A stretch of 48,589 nucleotides of DNA from an uncultured Clostridia bacterium (GTDB taxonomy: Bacteria > Bacillota > Clostridia > UBA1212 > SIG427): positions 1 to 48,589 of the forward strand of contig CAMFNB010000007.1 in the NCBI GenBank assembly GCA_945965275.1. Direction: 5' to 3'. This document shows, piece after piece, positions 42,117 to 48,589 of this stretch. The position numbers and the translations under genes were made by a program. The notes beneath the pieces are model-generated. The model saw only the letters and a program-made list of their open reading frames with translations. It made no database searches and was not told the DNA's origin. Position 1 is the first letter of the stretch. Each line of letters begins with the position of its first letter.

Positions 42117-43513
42117 CAGTCGTCTGTACGCCCCCATTTTTCACTGTGAGTTTTGTATGTATCGAGTAAAGGCAAAAGTATCAATGCCGTGATACCTGCC
42201 GTAAGTCCTCCGTTGTATAAAACAAAGCCGCCTGTCATGGCGCTGGTTGTTGTGCACATTACCGCACTGATAAAGCCTGCAAGAACACCGGTTTTCCAAC
42301 CGAATTTTCCTGCGAAGGGACAAAGCCCTGTTGCGAAAGCAAGTCCGTTCATATAGCCCTGTGTTGAAAGAGTCCACGGAATGTCTCTTCCGGCCATGAG
42401 ACTTATTCCCGATACGCCGACCGAGAGAAGAGCATATCCGATGAGTATGGGCCAGACATTCTTCGGATGCTGTCCGCCTGCAGCAAAAGTCATGGCAGCC
42501 AGAATGATGCCGAATGTCGCACCGGTAAAACCGGCACCTTCGGTGAGAAGAATCACTATGTCAAAATATGCGAGCATCATGAGGCAGTAAAGGCCGAAGT
42601 TAATCCATGTGAGACCGAGGCCGTAGTCCTTCAGGAAATTTGCTCTGTATCCCGAGTCCTTTAAAAGCATGCTGTAGCCCCTGAAGCTTTTACCGTTAAT
42701 GTACCAACCGTGGCAGATACTGATCAGCGACACGACGATAAAGAAAACAGAACCGAACAGCATATACGACTCACCGTGCGCCGTATATACCGGATTCTCA
42801 ATTTCAAGGGGGCCCTCAAGGGGAACACCCATTGTTTTAAACATAAGCGCATAAATGAAAAGACCGAGAAGTCCGGTGGCAAGTCCGCCGTTGTATAAGT
42901 TGTATCCTCTGTGAAGCTTTGTTGTTCCCGGTAAAATGGCAGGAAGAGTAAATCCGACAAAGACAGCGAGAAGAAGACATGCTATACATGAAAGAGGGTC
43001 GAATCTGACGCCGAAAACGCTCCAGCGCACATCGTAAGGCATGGGATATCTGAAAAGGATTTCACTGAAAAACGGCGCAAATGATGTGATGAACATTGCC
43101 CAGTCAAGGTTGTCCCGGAAGCGCAGTTTGTGAAGTCTGCAGTAGATAAAGAAGCCTACCATGGGAGGCCACATATTCAGGAAGTTTAGTCCGTAGAAGC
43201 AATGTGCAATTACAAGAAAATATCCTGCCCAGACACTTGGTCTGAATTTTCCTCCTCTTATAAAGAGAAGGACAGCACAGGCAGCACCGCATATTCCCGC
43301 ATTGAAAAGAGCTGCGGAGAGGCTTCCGAGTCTGAAGTAATCCGTTACAAGAGGACAGGGTGATGTGAGAATTTTAAACCATGCATGAAACACGTCCGAT
43401 GGGGATTCGTGCATTACAACAGCTGCAATTAAAGATGCGGCTAAGAGACAGGCAGACATGAATATGCCCATCCTTCTTATTACATTATTTATGTCGTGTC
43501 TTAAGTCTGACAT
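42116..43513 (-). CDS. DUF1576 integral membrane protein
   Basis: A 465-residue protein with about twelve hydrophobic segments; I recall this sequence type (GLATGLLGLFIYALMFKTMG, YMNGLAFATGLCPFAGKFGWKTG, GGFVLYNGGLTAGITALIL) as DUF1576, uncharacterised. Two halves carry similar YNGGL(A/T) turns, which suggests an internal duplication as in transporters. AAGGGAG precedes the ATG, 15 nt after the degenerate MocR stop, so it is the second gene of that operon. A transport role is inference. Confidence 0.78.
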   Translation of the reverse strand: MSDLRHDINNVIRRMGIFMSACLLAASLIAAVVMHESPSDVFHAWFKILTSPCPLVTDYFRLGSLSAALFNAGICGAACAVLLFIRGGKFRPSVWAGYFLVIAHCFYGLNFLNMWPPMVGFFIYCRLHKLRFRDNLDWAMFITSFAPFFSEILFRYPMPYDVRWSVFGVRFDPLSCIACLLLAVFVGFTLPAILPGTTKLHRGYNLYNGGLATGLLGLFIYALMFKTMGVPLEGPLEIENPVYTAHGESYMLFGSVFFIVVSLISICHGWYINGKSFRGYSMLLKDSGYRANFLKDYGLGLTWINFGLYCLMMLAYFDIVILLTEGAGFTGATFGIILAAMTFAAGGQHPKNVWPILIGYALLSVGVSGISLMAGRDIPWTLSTQGYMNGLAFATGLCPFAGKFGWKTGVLAGFISAVMCTTTSAMTGGFVLYNGGLTAGITALILLPLLDTYKTHSEKWGRTDD

Positions 43514-43528
43514 TGTTTCTCCCTTAAA

Positions 43529-44608
43529 TCAGTTCAGCTCTCTGCGCTTCTTTCTGCGAACTCTGTTTATGTGTCGTTCAAAATCCCCGCTTCGCAGCAG
43601 CTCAGCCAGAACATACTGGCTCAGCACCGGAACCGTGCAGGAATAGAAGCCGAGCTTTTCGTTGAATGTTTTTACCATGTCAGAGGGAAGTATCATATAT
43701 CCGACTCTGACTGACGGGGCAACCGTCATTGAAAATGTGTTCAGGTATATTACGTTTTTACCGCCTGACATTGCAAAGAGAGTATCCTCTGCTTTACTTG
43801 AAACAGTAAGCTCCGAGTCGTAGTTATCCTCGATTATCAGCGCGTTGTGTTTCTTTGCCCAGGAAAGATATTCGTGTTTCTTTCTCGCTCCCACACTTGT
43901 TCCGGTGGGGAAGCTGTTGAAAGGTGTGGTGTGAAGAACCGTTGCTTTTGTTTTCCTCAGGGCATCGGAATCTATGCCGTCCGGTAAAAGTTTAAGCATG
44001 TCGCATTTGATGCAGTGTGCTTCATAAACTTTTCGTATTTTATCATAAGAAGGGTATTCAAGTGCAAAAATTTTTTTTGAATATAATTGTGCAATCAGAG
44101 AATAAAGATATTCAGCTCCTGCACCGATGATCACCTGGGAAGGTTTAACACGTATGCCTCTGCTGCGTGCAAGATAAGAACATATTTCTTCCCTCAGTTC
44201 CGTACATCCGTGGTTCGGGGCCTTTATGAGAATCTTTTCTCCGTAATCAAGCAATACACGTCTTATTGTTTTCGAAAGAATATCATATGAGAAATCTCCC
44301 ACGGTGTGGGGCTGAAGTTTTTTCGGAGAAGCTTTTTTTGCTGTTGCGGGAACTCCCTGAAAATCACCTTCTCTGAATATTACGAACAGTCCGCTTCGCT
44401 GCTTTGCTTCGACATAACCTTCGTCACACAGGAGCGCTATTGCATGCTGTACGGTAATGACACTTACACCCGTTTCGGCTGTAATTGTTCTCTTCGAAGG
44501 CAGCTTGCTTCCGCAGGGATACACTCCGCTGATTATGTCACGGCGGAGACACTCATAAAGCTGAAGGTATGCGGGTGTGTTTGATTTTGTGTCAATTTTG
44601 TAATTCAT
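43529..44608 (-). CDS. MocR-type regulator lacking the PLP lysine and C-terminal subdomain
   Basis: Residues 1-75 are a GntR winged helix (YLQLYECLRRDIISGVYPCGSKLPSKRTITAETGVS). The rest is a fold-type-I aminotransferase-like domain with GAGAEYLYSL, EYPSYDKIRK and IIEDNYDSEL. The position that carries the PLP Schiff-base lysine in MocR proteins (TFSK) reads NTFSMTVAPSVRVGY, codon ATG. The protein stops after HINRVRRKKRRELN, about 100 residues earlier than the usual ~460. It is divergent from an ECF S component and leads the DUF1576 operon; no ribosome binding site is seen. It may sense something other than covalent PLP, or be decaying. Confidence 0.85.
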   Translation of the reverse strand: MNYKIDTKSNTPAYLQLYECLRRDIISGVYPCGSKLPSKRTITAETGVSVITVQHAIALLCDEGYVEAKQRSGLFVIFREGDFQGVPATAKKASPKKLQPHTVGDFSYDILSKTIRRVLLDYGEKILIKAPNHGCTELREEICSYLARSRGIRVKPSQVIIGAGAEYLYSLIAQLYSKKIFALEYPSYDKIRKVYEAHCIKCDMLKLLPDGIDSDALRKTKATVLHTTPFNSFPTGTSVGARKKHEYLSWAKKHNALIIEDNYDSELTVSSKAEDTLFAMSGGKNVIYLNTFSMTVAPSVRVGYMILPSDMVKTFNEKLGFYSCTVPVLSQYVLAELLRSGDFERHINRVRRKKRRELN

Positions 44609-44609
44609 C

Positions 44610-44648
44610 TGGTTATATTAAAAACTCTGTTTTTGGTTATTTTAATAT
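44610..44648. promoter_or_regulatory. Direct-repeat operator between the MocR and ECF genes
   Basis: TGGTTATaTTAAAA (from 44610) and TGGTTATtTTAATA (from 44634) are near-identical direct repeats 24 bp apart. Direct repeats are the usual binding sites of MocR/PdxR regulators. They overlap the minus-strand -10 (TAATAT, 44615-44620), consistent with autoregulation. Confidence 0.55.
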
Positions 44649-44705
44649 GTTCAGCTGAATTGTATTCTTTTGCACATAAAAAGTAAAGTATGGAGGTACC
44701 CGAAA

Positions 44706-45272
44706 ATGGCAGGTACATATGGCGGAAGAAAAACCGTAATAAGATTAACATTAACAGCAATGTTTATGGCATTAAATATAGTACTCAGTTCATTCTCCGT
44801 TCCGGTTCCGGGCGGTCACTTATATCTCAACGATGTTGCAATTTGTTTTGCGGCAATCCTGCTTAACCCGTTTGAAGCATTTGTTGTGGGAGGTATCGGA
44901 GCATTCCTCGGAGACTTGTTCTTCTATCCTGCACCCATGTTCGTATCTCTTGTTGTTCACGGACTTCAGGCAGTTGTGATTTCGCTGTTTGCACATTATA
45001 TTATGAAAAAGCATCCTGTTGTTTCCTCCGGAATCGGTGTTACAATCGGTGCAATTATCATGGTTGTTGGTTATACCTTCGGACGTGTGTACATTTACGG
45101 AGTCGGAGATGATGTATCCGCATTGTGGGTGGGTTCAATTGCAAAGCTTCCGTTCCAGTGTCTTCAGGCCGGTGTCGGTGCCGTACTCGGTATGATTCTT
45201 GCTTATCCGAGCCAGCTCAGAAAGGTATTTCAGAAGATCGTCGGCGAGAAACCGTATGCGATTTCAAAATAA
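44706..45272 (+). CDS. ECF transporter S component (vitamin or precursor uptake)
   Basis: A 188-residue membrane protein with about six helices, from the ATG at 44706 (GGAGG upstream, MAGTYGGRK); the track's start is 12 codons too early. RLTLTAMFMALNIVLSSFSVPVPGG and GGIGAFLGDLFFYPAPMFVSLVVHGLQA are typical of ECF S components, including the Ala-rich helix 1 that contacts the shared T subunit. No EcfA or EcfT genes are near, so it must use a shared module. The divergent MocR-type gene suggests vitamin B6-related cargo, a guess from context. Confidence 0.85.
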   Translation: MAGTYGGRKTVIRLTLTAMFMALNIVLSSFSVPVPGGHLYLNDVAICFAAILLNPFEAFVVGGIGAFLGDLFFYPAPMFVSLVVHGLQAVVISLFAHYIMKKHPVVSSGIGVTIGAIIMVVGYTFGRVYIYGVGDDVSALWVGSIAKLPFQCLQAGVGAVLGMILAYPSQLRKVFQKIVGEKPYAISK

Positions 45273-45293
45273 GAAAAGAACAGGGTAACTGTT

Positions 45294-45713
45294 TTATTTG
45301 TCTTCTTTTTTGTTGGTGTCAATACTTTTACCGAATACGAAGAATCTCTGATAAAGGAATTCCGTAACAAAGTTGATTACCATGTTGATTGCCGTTACAA
45401 GATATTCGTTCCAACCTATACCGGTCAGAAAGTGTTCAAGCAGTGTTGATGCCGGTGTGAAGACCGCGTAATATGCGAGAACCTTCAGCATTGCAACCGG
45501 AACATTCGCAGCCGACTTGAAGGTGAACTTTCTGTTGAAAGTGAAATTCCAAACAACTGACAATACAAGAGCAATCAGATATGAACACCAGTACGGAAGA
45601 TGAAGAACCTCGTTCAGAAGGGCGAAGGAACCCATCTGAATAACGCCGGCGCTTATTGAGAAAAACAGAAATTTTATTCCGCGGATCAGTTCTTTGCGTT
45701 TTGTGTTTTCCAT
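45294..45713 (-). CDS. GtrA-like membrane protein
   Basis: 139 residues from the ATG at 45713 (AAAGGA 9 nt upstream; the track start overlaps the patatin gene). Four hydrophobic segments: FLFFSISAGVIQMGSFALLNE, YLIALVLSVVWNFTFNRKFTF, VLAYYAVFTPASTLLEHFL and YLVTAINMVINFVTEFLYQRFFVF. The NFTFNRKFTF and FLYQRFFVF patterns are GtrA/DPMS-like hallmarks. Such proteins help flip or position lipid-linked sugars for cell-wall or teichoic-acid glycosylation. It lies 28 nt after the patatin gene. Confidence 0.85.
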   Translation of the reverse strand: MENTKRKELIRGIKFLFFSISAGVIQMGSFALLNEVLHLPYWCSYLIALVLSVVWNFTFNRKFTFKSAANVPVAMLKVLAYYAVFTPASTLLEHFLTGIGWNEYLVTAINMVINFVTEFLYQRFFVFGKSIDTNKKEDK

Positions 45714-45741
45714 AGATTTCATTCCTTTGCAAAAGCTCTCC

Positions 45742-46605
45742 TTAGTTTTCAAGGTAATTGCAAAGCTCTTTATATCGGGCTGTTGCATCTTTAACTCCGA
45801 GGTCGTATACGTACTGAAGGTTCTCTGGGTTTCTTTCTGTCTTACTGATTTTTATTGGCTCGGACGGTCTGAAAACAAAAGCTTTTCCTTCCGCTTCAAG
45901 TGTTTTGAGTTTTTCTGTCTGTCTGTTGTATTTCTCATGTCTGTGAATAATAGCATTTGCGACTGCAGGAAGCTTTCTCTTATAGAAAAGATTGGCAATG
46001 AATTTGTTTGCCGGCTTTTTCAAATAGTTAATATCCTGCGTAAGAATGACGATTGTTTTGTCTGTTCCTTTATTCATCATCCATTCGTACGGAATACTGT
46101 CTCCCAAAGCACCGTCAAGATAACTGTTGTCTCCGATTTTAACGGGCTTTGAAACAAGAGGCATTGAGCCAGATGCACGAAGGGTGTCCATCTGGTCAAA
46201 CACGCTGGTTATCTTCACATATTCGGGAAGTCCGGTAGCCACGTTTGTTATAACAGCATAAAACTCAACGGGAGATTTTTTGTATGTTTTATCGTCAAAG
46301 GGATCAAGCTCGCGGGGAACTCTTCTGTATGCATAATCCGTATTTATTATATTTCCTTCGCGAAGAAGCGGGCGAGGCCCCATGTAATTCTTATCTGAAT
46401 TGTATTTTTTATTATATCTGATTACGCGGCCTGCCTGACCTGAAACATAGTTCACACCGAAGAGTGCACCTGCGGAAACCCCTACCGCAATATCCGCTTT
46501 AACTCCGAGCTTTAAAAATGTATCCAGTATTCCTGCGGTGTACATGCCGCGCATTGCACCGCCTTCTAAGACAAGTCCGACTTTTTTAACGTTTGTGTTT
46601 TCCAT
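45742..46605 (-). CDS. Patatin-like phospholipase
   Basis: A 287-residue cytosolic lipase of the bacterial RssA/YjjU type. Oxyanion Gly-rich turn LVLEGGAMRGMY, nucleophile GVSAGALFG (GxSxG) and Asp of the dyad in SYLDGALGDSIP are intact. It would hydrolyse acyl esters of membrane lipids. It is in an operon with a CrtO-like acyltransferase, DUF3784 and GtrA-like proteins, so lipid or glycolipid turnover is suggested. Confidence 0.9.
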   Translation of the reverse strand: MENTNVKKVGLVLEGGAMRGMYTAGILDTFLKLGVKADIAVGVSAGALFGVNYVSGQAGRVIRYNKKYNSDKNYMGPRPLLREGNIINTDYAYRRVPRELDPFDDKTYKKSPVEFYAVITNVATGLPEYVKITSVFDQMDTLRASGSMPLVSKPVKIGDNSYLDGALGDSIPYEWMMNKGTDKTIVILTQDINYLKKPANKFIANLFYKRKLPAVANAIIHRHEKYNRQTEKLKTLEAEGKAFVFRPSEPIKISKTERNPENLQYVYDLGVKDATARYKELCNYLEN

Positions 46606-46622
46606 GATTTTTTACTTCAGAC

Positions 46623-47183
46623 TTATAAGACCGAACGAGATTCACCTCCCTTTTTGCTTTCCGAAATGTGTTTTATAATACGAGGTCTGTTATACCTCTG
46701 AACTGTTGCAAGATAAAGATCAAACAATGCCGCAAGAACCGATGTTATAATGAAAACCGGGAACTCACCAAACCATACTCCCGCAATTATCGGAAGAAAA
46801 CTTAAAACGGCGATTGTCTCATGGACAAGCTCTGCCTGGCACATTGCCTCTGCAATTTCCTGCCAGGTATGACTTCGCGGATCAAACAGACTTCGGTCAT
46901 ATGTAGGAACATTTTTCTTGAGTTTCCTTATTTTCAGAAAATCATAAAGCTTCTTTTCAAATTCGTAACCATGATACCATTTTTTTGAAAGATCTGCTTT
47001 GTTTCCCATAAAAATATTGAATGCAAAACCCACAATAAGACGCATCACAAAATGATATGCGGTTGTGCCGAAAGTTATTGACAGAGTAAGGAATATGCCT
47101 AAACCGAAACACAGCCAAGCCCAAACGGAAATGCCCGTTAAAATCACAAATATGGGTGCTGTGATAAGCAAAAACTTTTTCAT
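46623..47183 (-). CDS. CrtO-like membrane acyltransferase (diaponeurosporenoate acyltransferase family)
   Basis: A 186-residue protein with four or five hydrophobic segments. KKWYHGYEFEKKLYDFLKIRKLKKNVP, CQAELVHETI and the terminal ATVQRYNRPRI match the signature of the glycosyl-4,4'-diaponeurosporenoate acyltransferase (CrtO) family, whose founding member acylates the sugar of staphyloxanthin. No carotenoid genes are near, so another glycolipid is more likely as substrate. It starts 6 nt after the DUF3784 gene. Confidence 0.65.
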   Translation of the reverse strand: MKKFLLITAPIFVILTGISVWAWLCFGLGIFLTLSITFGTTAYHFVMRLIVGFAFNIFMGNKADLSKKWYHGYEFEKKLYDFLKIRKLKKNVPTYDRSLFDPRSHTWQEIAEAMCQAELVHETIAVLSFLPIIAGVWFGEFPVFIITSVLAALFDLYLATVQRYNRPRIIKHISESKKGGESRSVL

Positions 47184-47189
47184 GATATT

Positions 47190-47528
47190 TTATTTGGAAT
47201 TGTTCAAATTTTCTTTTTTTATTCTGGATGTTGATGATACAGCAAAAAACAAAAGCAGTGCGGTAATTCCTATTATGGGATAGAAGAGCCAGTCCATTTT
47301 CAGAAGGACCTCAATGGTACCCAATGTAAAAATAAGACCGAGCCCTAAAAATACGATGCCCGTCTGTCTGTAATAAGGCTTCTTGTTTATCTTCTGACGA
47401 TCTTCTTTTGTTGCATATAAATATGCATTATTAAACAGAGGCCCTTTTTCCAAAAGGGAAAGGACTCCGAATATGTAACAAAATGCAGCCATGGCCGCTA
47501 TGGCAATTATAAAAGTTGTTTCTGTCAT
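47190..47528 (-). CDS. DUF3784 membrane protein
   Basis: A 112-residue protein with three transmembrane helices. The block LEKGPLFNNAYLYATKEDRQKINKKPYYRQTGIVFLGLGLIF is what I remember as DUF3784. Function unknown. Its ATG overlaps by 4 bp the stop of a short open frame that follows cysK. It is the first complete gene of the patatin/CrtO-like set. Confidence 0.78.
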   Translation of the reverse strand: MTETTFIIAIAAMAAFCYIFGVLSLLEKGPLFNNAYLYATKEDRQKINKKPYYRQTGIVFLGLGLIFTLGTIEVLLKMDWLFYPIIGITALLLFFAVSSTSRIKKENLNNSK

Positions 47529-47611
47529 GCTTTTTCGTATTCCTTTACAATATCAGGAAGGGATGCTTTGTCCCAATCAAGCCTTGATGCCGCTTTGACT
47601 TTATCGGAAAT
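47525..47611 (-). pseudogene. Short open frame between cysK and DUF3784, possible gene remnant
   Basis: About 28 codons (ISDKVKAASRLDWDKASLPD...) run from the cysK stop to a TGA that overlaps the DUF3784 ATG (ATGA). Composition and the overlap look coding, but there is no normal start codon: the frame simply continues into the cysK gene in another phase. It may be the 3' remnant of a deleted gene, or a frameshifted or read-through extension. Confidence 0.3.
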
Positions 47612-48540
47612 CAGCCTCCGAAGAGGGGAGTGGAATAATATCTTTCGCCTGTGTCGGGAAGAACGGTTACAACTCTTTTACCGGGACCGAGCTTCTCGGC
47701 GAGCTTGATTGCTGCCGCAACATTTGTTCCGCTGGAGATTCCGCAGAGGAGTCCTTCTTCTTTTGCAAGACGTTTTGAAACCTCAAGAGCTTCTTCATCT
47801 GTGATGATATATATGTCGTCGTAGATTTCTCTGTTTAAGATATCGGGGATGATTCCGTCGCCGATACCCATCTGAATATGAGTTCCGATTGTACCGCCTG
47901 CAAGAACTGCGGCATTCTCGGGCTCAACCGCCCAGATTATCATTTCGGGATTGTGCTCTTTAAGAACTTCACCGATGCCTGTGATGGTTCCGCCGGTTCC
48001 GATTCCTGAACAGAAACCGTCAATTGGTCCGTCCGTCTGTTCCAGGATTTCAGCGGCTGTGTGATTCTTCTGGGCAAGAGTGTTATTCGGATTTGTAAAC
48101 TGCTGGGGAACAAAAACCCTCGGATCTTTTTCCTGCATACGGAGGGCAGTCTTAAGACATTCCTCGATACATGCGCCGATGTCGCCTGCGTCATGAACAA
48201 GCTTAACCTGTGCGCCATACTGACGTACGAGTTTGCGTCTTTCTTCGCTTACCGAGTCCGGCATAATGATGATTGTACGATATCCTTTTACCGCGCCGAC
48301 GAGTGCAAGTCCGATTCCCTGGTTTCCGCTTGTGGGTTCAACGATAATGGAATCCTTGTTTATTACACCTTCGCGCTCAGCAGTTTCAATCATATTAAGA
48401 GCCGTTCTTGTCTTGATTGAACCGCCGATGTTTACGGCTTCGAACTTAACGAAAATTTCTGCTCCGTCCTTCGGTGCCATTCTGTTTAATCGAACCATGG
48501 GAGTATTTCCCACAGCTTCTAAAATATTATTGTAAACCAT
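47611..48540 (-). CDS. cysK: Cysteine synthase (O-acetylserine sulfhydrylase)
   Basis: A 309-residue PLP enzyme that makes cysteine from O-acetylserine and sulfide. The PLP lysine is in GGSIKTRTA, the substrate loop is PTSGNQGIGLA (Gln instead of the commoner Thr), the phosphate-binding loop is GTGGTITGIG, and GISSGTN is near the C-terminus. An AAGGGAAAT site precedes the ATG. It follows closely after another gene on the same strand whose end is visible at the window edge. Confidence 0.93.
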   Translation of the reverse strand: MVYNNILEAVGNTPMVRLNRMAPKDGAEIFVKFEAVNIGGSIKTRTALNMIETAEREGVINKDSIIVEPTSGNQGIGLALVGAVKGYRTIIIMPDSVSEERRKLVRQYGAQVKLVHDAGDIGACIEECLKTALRMQEKDPRVFVPQQFTNPNNTLAQKNHTAAEILEQTDGPIDGFCSGIGTGGTITGIGEVLKEHNPEMIIWAVEPENAAVLAGGTIGTHIQMGIGDGIIPDILNREIYDDIYIITDEEALEVSKRLAKEEGLLCGISSGTNVAAAIKLAEKLGPGKRVVTVLPDTGERYYSTPLFGG

Positions 48541-48542
48541 AA

Positions 48543-48589
48543 TTATTTCCCTTCAATTTCCGTGCAGACATCTGTCCACTCTTTGTAAT
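48543..48589 (-). CDS. C-terminal end of an unidentified protein (partial)
   Basis: On the minus strand an open frame ends YKEWTDVCTEIEGK and a TAA just before the cysK ribosome binding site. Only about 14 residues are visible. The 2-nt gap to the cysK ATG suggests a shared operon. Identity unknown. Confidence 0.45.
   Translation of the reverse strand, partial: YKEWTDVCTEIEGK

Noticed and set aside
45273-45293. Small AACAG/CTGTT hairpin after the ECF gene
   Set aside because: Only a 5-bp stem; it may contribute to termination but cannot be supported.
1-48589. tRNA, rRNA, CRISPR arrays, insertion sequences and prophage genes
   Set aside because: I looked for T-arm GTTCGA strings, regularly spaced repeats, transposase motifs and phage genes and found none that stand.

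Overview
The window looks like the chromosome of a strictly anaerobic, low-to-mid GC Clostridia-type Firmicute, probably gut-associated. This is inferred from AGGAGG-type ribosome binding sites, TTGACA/TATAAT promoters, lipoproteins with AAC lipoboxes, Pro/Glu/Thr stalks, and anaerobe enzymes: a glycyl-radical enzyme, superoxide reductase, a ferredoxin:thioredoxin reductase-like protein and an FucO-type alcohol dehydrogenase. I saw no rRNA, tRNA, CRISPR array or insertion sequence. Species identity cannot be read from the sequence.

Layout. 1-3.3 kb: envelope operon of zinc-ribbon membrane proteins ending in an L,D-transpeptidase. 3.2-5.5 kb: a small ORF and NAD synthetase nadE behind a terminator-like leader hairpin. 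5.5-8.7 kb: metal-efflux island (ArsR-AraC fusion regulator, stand-alone HMA protein, P1B ATPase). 8.7-12.6 kb: orphan glycyl-radical enzyme, its activase and a divergent AraC regulator. 12.6-16.2 kb: FecCD-type ABC importer with a terminator-bearing leader, preceded by DUF3842. 16.2-19.8 kb: fucO, then a superoxide reductase / DapB-like oxidoreductase / TspO-like operon. 20-24 kb: HTH-membrane protein, repeat-rich spacer, PTS IIC-like permease, DUF853 ATPase, small export protein. 24-27.6 kb: FTR-like protein / thioredoxin / lipoprotein operon, GNAT protein, glycosidase. 27.7-30.4 kb: argGH under tandem ARG boxes. 30.5-31.2 kb: HicAB toxin-antitoxin. 31.2-38.3 kb: DUF2974 hydrolase, MFS-spermidine synthase fusion, diguanylate cyclase, S66 peptidase, KtrB/KtrA potassium uptake. 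38.4-45.3 kb: Xre regulator, an unusual operon headed by a degenerate MocR protein (DUF1576, hydrolase, condensation-like acyltransferase, DUF6320-like), and a divergent ECF S component. 45.3-48.6 kb: GtrA-like, patatin, CrtO-like acyltransferase, DUF3784 and cysK.

The most notable observations are: (1) the octamer CGGTAAAA/TTTTACCG occurs about 40 times on both strands, where one or two are expected; (2) six genes have a -10 box 6-9 nt before the ATG and no Shine-Dalgarno, suggesting leaderless mRNAs; (3) a MocR-type regulator whose PLP lysine is replaced by methionine and which lacks the C-terminal aminotransferase subdomain, next to a vitamin-type ECF S component and a direct-repeat operator; (4) an orphan glycyl-radical enzyme with a Cys-Trp-Glu active site; (5) an ArsR-AraC fusion metalloregulator with a palindromic operator; and (6) leaders with intrinsic terminators in front of nadE and the FecCD importer. 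All family calls come from reading motifs and residues, with no database search.
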